From Paraburkholderia eburnea (GTDB lineage Bacteria > Pseudomonadota > Gammaproteobacteria > Burkholderiales > Burkholderiaceae), in NCBI RefSeq assembly GCF_002917095.1, contig NZ_PQGA01000006.1:1-64000 (forward strand): a stretch of 64,000 nt of DNA, read 5' to 3'. Below are positions 26,605-36,728 of the stretch, in pieces (positions within the stretch are counted from its first letter, which is position 1; each line of letters starts with the position of its first letter). The notes beneath the pieces were generated by a model. It was not told the origin of the DNA. It searched no databases and saw only the letters and a program-made list of their open reading frames with translations. The position numbers and the translations under genes were made by a program.

Positions 26605-26973
26605 CTAATGCGGGCGCCGGTGAAAGAGAGAAAAATGCTTTCGGGTATCGCCATGCCCATCATCGCCCAGCAGACCATACTCCACAGGCGAGCGGGTATA
26701 AAAGACATGGATATGCTCAGTTTTGATGGCGTCGAGCATACGGTCTGCCTCATCTTCAGTAACAGCAAGAATGATCTGTACCGGCTGGTCTTCGAGCCTG
26801 AGAATATGTGCCGCATGATGTGCACCAGCGTGTCCGGTTCCTTCGGCACAGTTGATGACGGTTGCGCCATGAATGCCCAGTTGCTTTGCTTCATGCAGCA
26901 GCCATTCGATAACGGTACGATGCCCGTGGCGGCGATTTTGTTCGGTATAGAAAGTAAGCTGGTAGCCGTTCAT
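26605..26973 (-). CDS. DUF190 (PII-like) protein, downstream of enolase
   Basis: A 122-residue DUF190 protein (MNGYQLTFYTEQNRRHGHRTVIEWLLHEAKQLGIHGATVINCAEGTG... VQIILAVTEDEADRMLDAI... VFYTRSPVEYG). It is closely related in plan to the DUF190 at 29160-29489: both have 'QLTxYxxxNxxH' and 'FYTRxPxEYG'. GGAGGA lies 7 bases before the ATG. It lies 265 bp after enolase on the same strand and just upstream of riboswitch B, so it probably ends the pyrophosphatase-enolase transcript. Confidence 0.87.
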   Translation of the reverse strand: MNGYQLTFYTEQNRRHGHRTVIEWLLHEAKQLGIHGATVINCAEGTGHAGAHHAAHILRLEDQPVQIILAVTEDEADRMLDAIKTEHIHVFYTRSPVEYGLLGDDGHGDTRKHFSLFHRRPH

Positions 26974-27237
26974 GTCTGTCTCCTCCAAACGACACCAGGG
27001 TGCCGTCACGAAGGATTGATACCTCCAGGAGTCGACGATCCCTCAAAACATTCTAGTGCATGAAGCGTGCAGAACCTCATGCCACCCTGGAACGGCTCCT
27101 GCACCGGCTCCCGGGTGTCATGGGGAACGATCAGCACCGGTCCCGGTTGTGGCTGTGGTTACATAGCAGATGCCGATTTCGTTTCTCCGTGTCGTGGAAT
27201 AGCCTGGGCTCGCCGTCTGCGACGGATACCATCCGGT
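26974..27237. other. 264-bp gap between enolase and DUF190 genes
   Basis: No convincing gene. On the minus strand a short frame near 27140-27060 reads GPVLIVPHDTREP before a stop, faintly like the C-terminus of a universal stress protein, but with no supporting upstream sequence. There is no aptamer or clear terminator, so read-through from enolase into the DUF190 gene is possible. Confidence 0.4.
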
Positions 27238-28548
<1,311 letters not shown>

Positions 28549-28623
28549 CTAACGATGCAATTAATGGACGGAAGCTAACGCGTTATCCCTTTGGCCAGCC
28601 ACCGTGAAATCGAGAGATTCGCT

Positions 28624-29163
28624 TCATGGATGTGCGTCGCGGAATGCCGCAACTGCGATGCGAATGGCCTGCCAGGCCGCATCGATATCTGCCCACCCCT
28701 CGAACTGCACCCACTTCCCTGGCTCGAGTTTTTTATAGTTTTCGAAAAAGAACTGGATCTGATTGAGCGTGTACTCCCCAACGTGTTCGAGTTCAGTGAT
28801 GCTCCTGGTTGACGGGCAAACGCTGTCGACTGGCACGGCAATGACTTTTTCATCAGGACCAGCCTGGTCGTTCATGTTCAGCAGGCCAACAGGACGACAG
28901 GGTATCAACGACAGACGTTCGAGCGGAAAAGGCGCAATCACGATGATGTCCAGCGGATCACCGTCCCTCGCAAGCGTTCTCGGGATAAATCCGTAGTTCG
29001 CCGGATAGCGCATGCCAGCGCTCATGATCCGGTCAACTCTAAGCAGTCCGAGAGTTTTGTCCGCCTCATATTTCACCGGTTCGCTCTGAGCAGGAATTTC
29101 GATGATGGCGTTGATTTCCATCGGCACGTTATCTCCGGTGGGAATGGCGTTGAAATCCATCAT
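28624..29163 (-). CDS. ppa: Soluble inorganic pyrophosphatase, family I
   Basis: A 179-residue family I pyrophosphatase hydrolysing PPi to two phosphates. The metal-binding signature is 'DGDPLDIIVI', with 'YPANYGFIPRT' and 'FFENYKKLEPGKWV' also present; length matches E. coli Ppa. Fluoride is a strong inhibitor of family I enzymes, which explains placement in the riboswitch C operon. The ATG overlaps the upstream DUF190 stop (ATGA at 29163-29160), so the two are translationally coupled. Enolase follows 87 bp later. Confidence 0.95.
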   Translation of the reverse strand: MMDFNAIPTGDNVPMEINAIIEIPAQSEPVKYEADKTLGLLRVDRIMSAGMRYPANYGFIPRTLARDGDPLDIIVIAPFPLERLSLIPCRPVGLLNMNDQAGPDEKVIAVPVDSVCPSTRSITELEHVGEYTLNQIQFFFENYKKLEPGKWVQFEGWADIDAAWQAIRIAVAAFRDAHP

Positions 29164-29489
29164 TGGCCTCCGTCGGCACCCAAGGCACCATATTCGATCG
29201 GCGCGCGCGTATAAAAGAGCCGCATGCCGCCCTCGCGCAGGTTCGCAAGCAGCACATCGATCTTTGCGTCGTCGGCAATTAACGTCACTGCGACGGGTTG
29301 ATCAACGATTTCGAAAAAACGTGCTGCATGATATTTGCCTTTGGCGTCGACGCCTTCCGAAATCTCGACAACCGTTGCACCAACAATACCCGCCTGCTTT
29401 GCCTCATCAAGCAACCATTCGACGACCGTCATATGCTTGATACGATGACTTTGGTTTGCCGCATACAACGTAAGCTGGCTTCCCTTCAT
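29160..29489 (-). CDS. DUF190 (PII-like) protein, first gene of ppa-eno operon
   Basis: A 109-residue DUF190 protein (KGSQLTLYAANQSHRIKHMTVVEWLLDEAKQAGIVGATVVEISEGVDAKGK... LFYTRAPIEYGALGADGG). The start at 29489 is preferred over the upstream frame because GGAGG lies close by. It lies directly downstream of riboswitch C and overlaps ppa by ATGA. With the copies at 26605 and 16898 it makes three family members in 13 kb, all linked to fluoride genes. Confidence 0.88.
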   Translation of the reverse strand: MKGSQLTLYAANQSHRIKHMTVVEWLLDEAKQAGIVGATVVEISEGVDAKGKYHAARFFEIVDQPVAVTLIADDAKIDVLLANLREGGMRLFYTRAPIEYGALGADGGQ

Positions 29490-29637
29490 GGATACCTCCG
29501 GATTGGAGAGCGAACGGCCTATCCGGAATAGACAGGCGCGCGCACCCGACACACCCATAATGGTGCGAAAGAAACTAATCGTATGAAAACCCGATTCGCA
29601 GGTTAAACAAATCTGGGCAGCAGGACGCTATGGCAAT

Positions 29638-29670
29638 GCCTACGACATCCTGGACCCAGGAACCGTAGGC
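29638..29670 (-). promoter_or_regulatory. Hairpin overlapping riboswitch C 3' strand
   Basis: GCCUACG...UCCUGG-GU-CCAGGA...CGUAGGC on the minus strand forms a near-perfect stem that uses the aptamer's own GCCUACG strand. No U-run follows, so it may act as an anti-aptamer or Rho-linked element rather than a simple terminator. The same design occurs behind riboswitches A and E. Confidence 0.6.
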
Positions 29671-29723
29671 ATCATTAGCCGGGCACAAGCCGGCGGTTTG
29701 GTCTAGGAGGAATGCCATCTCCC
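29664..29723 (-). promoter_or_regulatory. Fluoride riboswitch C, upstream of DUF190-ppa-eno
   Basis: The minus-strand RNA reads GGGAGAUGGCAUUCCUCC, AAACCGCC, a loop, then GGCUAAUGAUGCCUACGG, with all conserved blocks of the fluoride aptamer. It precedes the DUF190 gene at 29489 and its ppa/eno followers. Riboswitch D starts only about 150 bp away and faces the other direction. Confidence 0.93.
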
Positions 29724-29874
29724 GGTTTCGAGTGTAGCACGCACAATTTGCGCCCGCCACTGGCGGCCCGATATACGAACCGCAGCAATAACATACCCGC
29801 TTCGGCGCTGAGCCTATAGTCCACAAGCCCGATTGCGCACCATCCTGGCATCCGTTAGAGTGCGTGGATAGCTA

Positions 29875-29930
29875 CGGAGATGGCATTCTCCGCCAACCGC
29901 CGGCCCCATCCGGCTAATGATGCCTACGGT
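29875..29930 (+). promoter_or_regulatory. Fluoride riboswitch D, upstream of cysteine-rich protein gene
   Basis: On the plus strand, GGAGATGGCATTCTCC (29876 on), CAACCGCC, a loop and GGCTAATGATGCCTACGG (to 29929) match the fluoride aptamer. An ATG inside the aptamer (GCTAATGATGCC) is in frame with the downstream gene but belongs to the RNA element, so translation must start later. No obvious terminator is visible after it. Confidence 0.92.
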
Positions 29931-30006
29931 TCCTGGTCGGGAGCTGTCGGGTCATTGCAATGCTCCTGTCCAGGTCTTGTTTTATCCTTCTACCGGACAG
30001 CGTACC

Positions 30007-30726
30007 GTGCCCTCCTCCGCTGCAGATTCACGTCCCCCGCCCGCTTTGGCCTTGTCCGATGGCGAAATCGATTTTCTCTGGTGGTTTATCCAGGGCAGCA
30101 TCATGGACGCTGGAGTTCGCATACGTCTTTACGCGCATTGGGGTATGTGTGCACGACATGCCCTAGGCTTCTTTTGTGTTGAAGCCGCGTTCCGACCTCA
30201 TCTCATTCATGGCAGCACAATTCTGTATAACGAATTGATGCGACGTGCCTCGCATCTGCTTGAAGGTCATGGAGTTTGCAGTCTTGCACCAACCGGGGTA
30301 ACAAGACACCGGTTGCGTTCGTCCGGTCCCTGCCACATGTGCAACCTTGGCTACGGTCCTGCGTCATCGGGAAACGCGCCGCCAGAGCGAATCGCGCAAG
30401 GCCGCGACCTCGCAAACGCCCGAGCATTCGCAAGGGCAAATCGTGACGGATGGCTGCCCCACGTATGTGGGCAGTGCGCCGGGACCGGCAGCGACACACT
30501 CTGCCGCCGCCATCTGATTGAGTCGCCGGATCGCGATGGAGCGCTGGCGTTGCGGCTTCATGGCGCGGCCGCAACCAGGATCGCGGAACATCTCGCGCGC
30601 TTCGAACATTCGTTCCGTTGGGATAGCCGCGGGACCGATTCCGCGGAAGATCGCGGTGCACTTATCGCGGCTATCGGGTGGTGCAGCGGCTGGGGCGAGA
30701 TCCTGCAGGCATTGGGTGGCGATTGA
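30007..30726 (+). CDS. Cysteine-rich protein of unknown function under riboswitch D
   Basis: About 239 residues from GTG 30007; earlier in-frame ATGs lie inside the riboswitch. I do not recognise the family. Visible features: 'HWGMCARHALGFFCVEAAFRPHLIHGSTILYNELMRRA', then two CxxC pairs (PCHMCNLGYG and VCGQC), then 'LCRRHL'. The Cys/His spacing suggests a zinc or other metal site. It has no signal peptide or membrane span, so it is probably cytoplasmic. It is the only gene behind riboswitch D; the next genes are convergent. The start codon is uncertain because the Shine-Dalgarno is weak. Confidence 0.75.
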   Translation: MPSSAADSRPPPALALSDGEIDFLWWFIQGSIMDAGVRIRLYAHWGMCARHALGFFCVEAAFRPHLIHGSTILYNELMRRASHLLEGHGVCSLAPTGVTRHRLRSSGPCHMCNLGYGPASSGNAPPERIAQGRDLANARAFARANRDGWLPHVCGQCAGTGSDTLCRRHLIESPDRDGALALRLHGAAATRIAEHLARFEHSFRWDSRGTDSAEDRGALIAAIGWCSGWGEILQALGGD

Positions 30727-30953
30727 GTCATGATTGCGCCGTTGCTAAACGCGTGAGTTGACTACAGTTTGCCAACGTCCTGACTGCGCGACGATATTGC
30801 GCGTCTACGCTGGGGTGAAACGAGTGATTCGTGGGGAAGCGAAGCATCTCAGTGAGCCTGAACCCGCGCTTATCGATTCGGCGCTCAGGGCGAGCGCAAC
30901 GCAAGTTCAGAACACAACTGCTATATCTCGGCATTGTTTAGCAGCGTTGGCTC
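30727..30953. other. 227-bp convergent gap without a recognisable gene
   Basis: It lies between the convergent stops of the riboswitch D gene and the MutS-like pair. I see no aptamer, strong hairpin or coding signal. An ORF of about 80 codons on the plus strand crosses it into the MutS-like gene and looks spurious. Confidence 0.4.
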
Positions 30954-32522
30954 TCATCGCAAAGCCTGGCTTTCGTCGATTTTGGACAATCCTCCTTTCT
31001 CGCTGACTGTCTGCTCTTCGCCATTTTTCTCATCACCAAATATCTGCCGGTACAAGTCCTGTCCAAAGCTTGTCTGCAGAGGCTCAGCTTCGATAAGCCG
31101 GAACGTCCTCACGCCGTCATCGCGGCGTTCTGCACGCAGGAACATGCTTTGACTGGAGGTCGCGTCCCGCAGGCCGCTCGCAAGAGTGAAAAGATGGGTC
31201 ACGAGGACGATCTTTACATGGTGATCAAGCAACGCATCTACGATCTGACCTCCGATCTCCGACCCCTCCCGCTCATTCGTTGAGGCAAATGACTCGTTCG
31301 ACAGGAACAACCCGTTCGCGGCCATGTGATCGACGACCTCGCTCATGCGCTTTAGCTCTTCGTCGAACTTTCCGCTGTGCATGCTGGCGTCTTCTTCGCG
31401 CTTGTAGTGCGTAAAGATCGCCGTTGCGAGATTCGCTTCGAACTCGTTGGCACCGACGAACATCCCCGCCTGAAGAAGCATCTGTGCGATACCGACACCT
31501 CGAAGAAATGTCGACTTACCTCCCTGATTCGCACCGGTTACAACAAGAAGGTCCTTGCCGTTAGCGTCCGCGTCATTCGCAACGGGTTCCTGATCAGTAC
31601 GCAACGCCAGGCTGATGTCGTATAGCTGACGATAGCGGAGCTTGCGCTCGCCGGACGGATGCGGCGCAGGGAAACAGACAGGCATGCCGCGTCGCAAAAG
31701 TTCGTTGCGCAGATTCAGGCAGCCCAGATAAAACCCCAACTCCGCCCGAAGCATGAAAAAGAAGCTCTTGATATGGTCTGCCGACTGCGCAAGTGCATTG
31801 GCTACACGGTTGATGCCGCGTGCCTCAAGCTCACCAATAGCGCGCGCTCCGTTCTCGTCCCGATCGGGAATGTGAAACGTGCGGGACGGCGGACCTTTTG
31901 CAAATAGCCGCCTGAAAAAATTCGGATCCTTCTCGTGTGGCTTGCGCAGAATGTAGTGTTCGCCCTTGTTCCCCCGTCCGAGGCGCGCACTGATCAAGAC
32001 GCCATCGTTGAACTTGAGCGCTTTCAGACATCGCGTGATGGTCACAAAATAGTCGTCGGTCAGCTCCTCCCTTACCATGCCGTAGAACCGCCGAAACCCT
32101 GCGGACTCGAACTGGCCGAGATTCTCGTCCGCCACCTGGCGCAGCTTCCCAAGCACGCCGAGAAGTGCCTGAACCAGATCTCGTGCGCCGTGCAGCACGC
32201 TGGCCGGCGAGGCCGTGAGCGCCCAGTAGAAGGTCTTTCGCTCAACCTCAAGCGCCTCCACAGCGATCTGGTAAAGCTGCCTTACGACTGCTTCATGTTC
32301 GATACAGTCCTTGAGCACCGCCTGGCGATAAAGTATGTCGTCAACATCGCTCAGGCTCAGAGGAACGACCTTCTTCACCGTGTCGTACAGATATTCATCA
32401 CCAGCGCTCATTGCCCGATAAAGTGCGTTGAGATCGAGATCCTGGTTCAATGCCTGTTCGTTCCAGAATTCATCGCGACGCCAGGGAAAATCACTCGCGT
32501 CATGAAGAAGATAGGCTTTCAT
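30954..32522 (-). CDS. MutS-like ATPase, second of a coupled pair
   Basis: A 522-residue MutS-related protein. It has a helical core resembling the MutS lever/clamp domain, then a C-terminal ABC-type ATPase with Walker A 'TGANQGGKSTF' (about residues 329-339) and a Walker B-like 'LFLSNESFASTNEREGSEIG'. Canonical MutS has DE at the Walker B end; here it is NE. No N-terminal mismatch-recognition domain (FxE motif) is seen, so it is not repair MutS. The ATG overlaps the stop of its partner (ATGA). A heterodimer is likely; its role under fluoride is unknown. Confidence 0.85.
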   Translation of the reverse strand: MKAYLLHDASDFPWRRDEFWNEQALNQDLDLNALYRAMSAGDEYLYDTVKKVVPLSLSDVDDILYRQAVLKDCIEHEAVVRQLYQIAVEALEVERKTFYWALTASPASVLHGARDLVQALLGVLGKLRQVADENLGQFESAGFRRFYGMVREELTDDYFVTITRCLKALKFNDGVLISARLGRGNKGEHYILRKPHEKDPNFFRRLFAKGPPSRTFHIPDRDENGARAIGELEARGINRVANALAQSADHIKSFFFMLRAELGFYLGCLNLRNELLRRGMPVCFPAPHPSGERKLRYRQLYDISLALRTDQEPVANDADANGKDLLVVTGANQGGKSTFLRGVGIAQMLLQAGMFVGANEFEANLATAIFTHYKREEDASMHSGKFDEELKRMSEVVDHMAANGLFLSNESFASTNEREGSEIGGQIVDALLDHHVKIVLVTHLFTLASGLRDATSSQSMFLRAERRDDGVRTFRLIEAEPLQTSFGQDLYRQIFGDEKNGEEQTVSEKGGLSKIDESQALR

Positions 32523-34054
32523 GAGGCGAGGCGCTCCTTGATGCGTTCGTAGGTCAGGCCGTATTGTTCGGCAACGGAAAGCGCATAGGCGTGCCCGTCT
32601 GCGGGACGCCTTCGAACCCGAAACGTACGAACCGAAAGGTCGTCGGGGTTGACTTCGCTCACCATGCTCACGATTTGCGGACCCAGTCGGGCAAGCTCCT
32701 CGATGAACGTTACACACACGCACAGTGCGTCACGTTTAATGATTTCGCCGATAATCCTGCGGCAAAGAAACAGCGCGTCTGCCAGCGTCGTCGAACTGAA
32801 GATCTCGTTCATCAGGATGATGCTGCGGGAAGTCGACGCCTCCAGGACTTCGTGCATGCGTATCAGGTCATCTTGAAGCTTGCCACGCAAGTCCTGGGTA
32901 TTCTCCTCGCGTTCAAAGTGCGCAAACAGATGATCGTAAAGAAAAAGATGCGCATTTCGCCCTGGGACTGCGCATCCCAGCCGACCAAGAAAATGAATCT
33001 GCCCGAAGGTTCTGGCAAACGTAGTCTTGCCGCCGTTGTTAGGTCCTGATACTACGAAGATCCGCTCGGGGCCTTCGAGAGATAAATCATTGCAGACGAC
33101 CATGACCTTGGTGGTGCAAAGCTTGTGGGCCAGTACGAGATCAAATGTGGCTTCACAACTCACAGCCTTTGTGGCGCCTGAGACAACGGGATAACTGAAA
33201 TGGAGCCCGGCTTCGCGACATGGCTGAATGTAGTTGCGATAGGCAATGTAGAACTGCACTTCACGGTCGAACGCTGCAATCGTGAAGTCCACAAAATCGG
33301 CGTGGATAGTACAAAAGGTCTCCAGGAGCATGAACGGCTGCGGATCAAGCTCTGCGACACAATCGAGTACCTGCGCCTCGACATGATTCATTTCTGGCCA
33401 GTCTTTCTGTTCAACGCTGTGATCCTTTACGTCTCCTTGTTTGAAACGCTCAAAAATACCCAGCACATAGGTTCCATAGTCATCCTCACCATCGTAGTTC
33501 AGGACCGTTACTGCATTACCATCAAGGTGAATGCAATATCGCACGCGAGCCAGCGCGACTCGCACTTGTCCTATGTCACTGGTCAGCTTCGCAAACGCTT
33601 CAGACTGCAGGTACGTCGTCAGCCACGAAGCGAACGCCTGGAATCCCCGGGACCTGGGGCCAGCCGCACGTAACGCATCACCGAATGAGCGCAAGGCGCT
33701 GCAATAGCGTGACGTCGCCTCCAGAAACCACCACTGCTTCTGCCGTTTGAAATGGAGCTTCCTGGCTTCACCAAGACATGCCCGCATCTTTCGCATCGCA
33801 AGAGCAAGCTCCTGAACACCGAGCAGCAGCCCTTGGTCGTCGAGATCCTGCATGACCTCGTGCCGAAAGGTGACCGCACTCTCTCGACTCAACTCCATAC
33901 GAAAAAATGGAACGAGATTGTATTCGTCGAAACCTCGCGTGGCCTCGTTCACGAACTGATCGAGATTGAGGTCGCCAAAGAATTCAGGTTCCTTAACGTC
34001 TCCGGTCGGTGGGCCGTCTTCGATGGTCTCAAAGAGGATGCTATGGAATTCCAT
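32519..34054 (-). CDS. MutS-like ATPase, first of a coupled pair
   Basis: A 511-residue paralogue of the following gene. It has a helical N-terminal region and a MutS-type ATPase domain with Walker A 'SGPNNGGKTTFARTFGQ' (about residue 335 on) and a Walker B-like 'SIILMNEIFSSTTLADALFL', again Asn-Glu instead of Asp-Glu. No mismatch-binding domain is seen. The start at 34054 is chosen for its AGGGGAA Shine-Dalgarno; an in-frame start at 34099 lacks one. Riboswitch E lies about 170 bp upstream, so the pair should be fluoride-induced. Confidence 0.86.
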   Translation of the reverse strand: MEFHSILFETIEDGPPTGDVKEPEFFGDLNLDQFVNEATRGFDEYNLVPFFRMELSRESAVTFRHEVMQDLDDQGLLLGVQELALAMRKMRACLGEARKLHFKRQKQWWFLEATSRYCSALRSFGDALRAAGPRSRGFQAFASWLTTYLQSEAFAKLTSDIGQVRVALARVRYCIHLDGNAVTVLNYDGEDDYGTYVLGIFERFKQGDVKDHSVEQKDWPEMNHVEAQVLDCVAELDPQPFMLLETFCTIHADFVDFTIAAFDREVQFYIAYRNYIQPCREAGLHFSYPVVSGATKAVSCEATFDLVLAHKLCTTKVMVVCNDLSLEGPERIFVVSGPNNGGKTTFARTFGQIHFLGRLGCAVPGRNAHLFLYDHLFAHFEREENTQDLRGKLQDDLIRMHEVLEASTSRSIILMNEIFSSTTLADALFLCRRIIGEIIKRDALCVCVTFIEELARLGPQIVSMVSEVNPDDLSVRTFRVRRRPADGHAYALSVAEQYGLTYERIKERLAS

Positions 34055-34201
34055 CTTGTTCCCCTGCTCACTGCGCATGGACGTGGCTAACGCGCGCATG
34101 TTCGCTTCCGGTCAACTTGAGTGACGGAGCTGGGTTGCAGGACAATCGGGATGCGCCGCTTTACGGCACAAGCACAGAGGGGTAGCGCGCTTAACGCGCA
34201 T

Positions 34202-34232
34202 GCCTACAGCGCCGCTTCCCGGGCCTGTAGGC
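34202..34232 (-). promoter_or_regulatory. Hairpin overlapping riboswitch E 3' strand
   Basis: GCCUACAG (minus strand, from 34232) pairs with CUGUAGGC (to 34202) around a GC-rich loop, using the conserved 3' strand of the aptamer. No U-run follows. The architecture matches riboswitches A and C and differs from the terminator of riboswitch B. Confidence 0.55.
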
Positions 34233-34278
34233 ATCATTAGCCCCGAAGGGCGGTTGTCAGGAGGAATGCCATCTCCCG
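34222..34278 (-). promoter_or_regulatory. Fluoride riboswitch E, upstream of MutS-like pair
   Basis: The minus-strand RNA reads GGGAGAUGGCAUUCCUCC, CAACCGCC, a short loop and GGCUAAUGAUGCCUACAGG, the fluoride aptamer blocks in order. It lies upstream of the two MutS-like genes on the same strand. The remaining ~320 bp to the chemoreceptor stop (34279-34596) hold no gene that I can support. Confidence 0.92.
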
Positions 34279-34596
34279 AGGTCAGTTTACGCTGCGCAGA
34301 TCTAGCTTACAAGGGGCTGCGGGGCCAACCGGGCTTGCGCGCCGGCCGCGATGTCATCACGCTGCCGTTCGGTGATGAGCCGCAACTTTCGGGCCCACCA
34401 GGTCCGGTTTTCGTCGGCAAACGAAAACGTCGCCCGGTGAGGCCATCCCGCGCGCGCCAAGCTGTTGAGTCAATGCGAACCTACTAGCCATGCCCTGGAA
34501 AATCCGGCATAGCCGGGCAAGTCGCCGGATCGAGATACAGGCCAATATTTCCAGAATGATCGAGGAGGAAATGGCGCGTACAGCCGATCAATGCGG

Positions 34597-36141
34597 TCAG
34601 CTAAACACACTCACGGCCTCTACCAGCCTGGTCGCCTGCTGCCGGAGGCTGTCCGATGCGGCCGTGCTTTGCTCCACCAAAGCAGCGTTCTGCTGGGTGA
34701 TGTTGTCAAGATCGCTCACGGCCTGGTCGATCTGGGTCACTCCGCTACTTTGCTCTTCCGTGGCCGACCGTATTTCCGCGATCAGGTCGGTTACGCGCCG
34801 CACCTGAGCCACGATATCGTCCATGGTTTTGCCGGCCTCATCGACAAGACTCGAACCCGTCTCGACTTTCTCGACGCTGGTGGAGATCAGTTGCTTGATC
34901 TCCTTGGCCGCGTTGGCGCTGCGCTGGGCCAGTGCGCGAACCTCCCCTGCCACCACCGCGAAGCCCCTACCCTGATCCCCCGCCCGGGCCGCCTCGACGG
35001 CGGCATTCAGGGCGAGGATGTTGGTCTGGAATGCAATGCCGTCGATCACGCCAATGATGTCCGAAATCTTGTGCGAGCTCGCGGTGATTTCGTTCATCGT
35101 GCTGACGACTTCCGATACGGCCTGCCCACCCTTCGCTGCCGCGTTTCTCGCCGAACCCGCCAGCGTGTTCGCCTGCAGCGCGATTTCGGCGTTGCTCTTC
35201 ACCGTCGCAGTCATCTGCGTCATTGACGACGCGGTCTGCTGGACGTTCGAGGCCGCCTGCTCCGTTCGTTGGCTGAGGTCGTTATTGCCCTGCGCAATCT
35301 CATTGATGGCGCGCTGAACCGTGATGACCTGCTCGCTCACGTCGTCGATAAGCCATCGGAACATCAAGCCCAACTGGCTGATCGTACGCAGAGTCATGCC
35401 GATCTCGTCGACCCGGTCGATATGCACCGCTTTCTGGCTCTCGCCCGACGCTACGCGCAAAGCCTGAGCCAGCACCTGTTCGAGCGGCCTGGAAATCTGC
35501 CCCTCCAGCCACAACGAAACGAGAAAAAGGCAGAACGAGGCGCCCCCTGCAAATGCCATCAGCCGCACGTCCGTCACCCCGCAGAGCCATGCCGCCACGA
35601 CGATGAACGGCACCGCCGCAAGCAACGCGGACCGGAGGCGCCAGCGCACCGGCATGGTCTTGAGCATTGAAGCCCAACCGAGGAGGCCGGTGCGAACGAT
35701 TAACCCCTTGTGAAAACGCCGCTTGCCCGCCTTGTGCTCGCGGAACTGGCGGTAAAGCTTCTCCGCGGCTTCAATTTCGTCGCGCGAGGGCTTGGTCCGT
35801 ACGGACATGTAGCCGGACGTCTGACCGTTTCGAACCACGGGAGTGGCATTTGCCCGGACCCAGTAATGGTCACCGTTCTTGCGGCGGTTCTTGACGAGCG
35901 CGGTCCACGGCTCGCCGCCCCTGAGCGTGGCCCACATGTCGGCGAATGCCTCCTGCGGCATGTCCGGATGCCGGACGATGTTGTGAGGCTGGCCCTGAAT
36001 TTCGTCCTGGGAGAAGCCGCTTGCATGAATGAAAGCGGCATTGGCGTAGTTGATGTGGCTCTGGGTATCCGTCGTCGACATCAATGTCGCATTGTCCGGA
36101 ATCTCGAACTCGTGCTGCGTGACTGGCTGATTATTGCGCAT
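34597..36141 (-). CDS. Aer-type methyl-accepting chemotaxis protein
   Basis: A 514-residue chemoreceptor: N-terminal PAS domain (about 10-115; '[31 protein letters not shown]' is Aer-like and suggests FAD redox sensing), a hydrophobic hairpin (about 165-215), HAMP (about 215-265) and the signalling domain with hairpin tip '[37 protein letters not shown]'. It reports energy or redox state to CheA/CheW. GGGGAGAAAGG precedes the ATG at 36141. No chemotaxis genes are nearby. It lies just outside the last riboswitch unit. Confidence 0.94.
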   Translation of the reverse strand: MRNNQPVTQHEFEIPDNATLMSTTDTQSHINYANAAFIHASGFSQDEIQGQPHNIVRHPDMPQEAFADMWATLRGGEPWTALVKNRRKNGDHYWVRANATPVVRNGQTSGYMSVRTKPSRDEIEAAEKLYRQFREHKAGKRRFHKGLIVRTGLLGWASMLKTMPVRWRLRSALLAAVPFIVVAAWLCGVTDVRLMAFAGGASFCLFLVSLWLEGQISRPLEQVLAQALRVASGESQKAVHIDRVDEIGMTLRTISQLGLMFRWLIDDVSEQVITVQRAINEIAQGNNDLSQRTEQAASNVQQTASSMTQMTATVKSNAEIALQANTLAGSARNAAAKGGQAVSEVVSTMNEITASSHKISDIIGVIDGIAFQTNILALNAAVEAARAGDQGRGFAVVAGEVRALAQRSANAAKEIKQLISTSVEKVETGSSLVDEAGKTMDDIVAQVRRVTDLIAEIRSATEEQSSGVTQIDQAVSDLDNITQQNAALVEQSTAASDSLRQQATRLVEAVSVFS

Positions 36142-36728
36142 GACCTTTCTCCCCGAAAAGATAGATGCGTAAGGCATTGGTGATCGGTGTTGAAAGTCTT
36201 GAAAGGCGTGGACAACGTCCCTCTGCGATCCAGTTGCGTGTATATCGTCCTTAATTGAGCGTTCTTTAGCGCGATGGGGGTTACTCCTTATCCAAAGCTC
36301 CGCAAAAAATAAGGATGCCGAATTATATTGATCGCCGCAGGTTTTCCGGGGAGGCTGACTGACTCAGTCAGCAATCAGGCCGAACGACACATGCCAGTGC
36401 TCCAGGCACAGTGACTGCGATTGTCAGAACATGATAATGCAATGATGTGACAGTGTGAATGACAAAATATCTTGCTGAGCGTCACGACCTTGCCAGGCGA
36501 TAGGCTAACCGCATCGATCCTCAGAAGGCGACAGACAACTCGGGACTGGACGCAGCCCGGTCTAGGTCGGTGAACTCATTTGGCGTGCGAGAAGCCGGAA
36601 AAGGCGAGTCGCTCCCTGCTCCTCGCTGTATTGATAATCGACGCGGCCACGGCTCTCATGCAGCCGACTTCCCCACGGCCGCCTCGACTGGAATGGCCGA
36701 TGAGCCATTCCGATGAAGTCGATTTGAC
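36142..36728. other. 587-bp intergenic region with a 19-bp palindrome
   Basis: No gene can be supported here. The region is AT-richer than its neighbours and contains the perfect inverted repeat GCTGACTGA-C-TCAGTCAGC at 36354-36372, about 210 bp upstream of the chemoreceptor start. It could be an operator or a short RNA stem. Plus-strand frames near 36580 have no Shine-Dalgarno and oppose the small gene at 36729. Confidence 0.5.

Noticed and set aside
27060..27160. Possible universal stress protein gene between eno and DUF190
   Set aside because: Only about a dozen residues look suggestive and stops lie close upstream; there is not enough to call a gene or pseudogene.
30954..34054. Calling the pair DNA mismatch repair MutS
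   Set aside because: Only the ATPase and lever-like regions are recognisable; the mismatch-binding N-terminal domain is absent and Walker B is altered.
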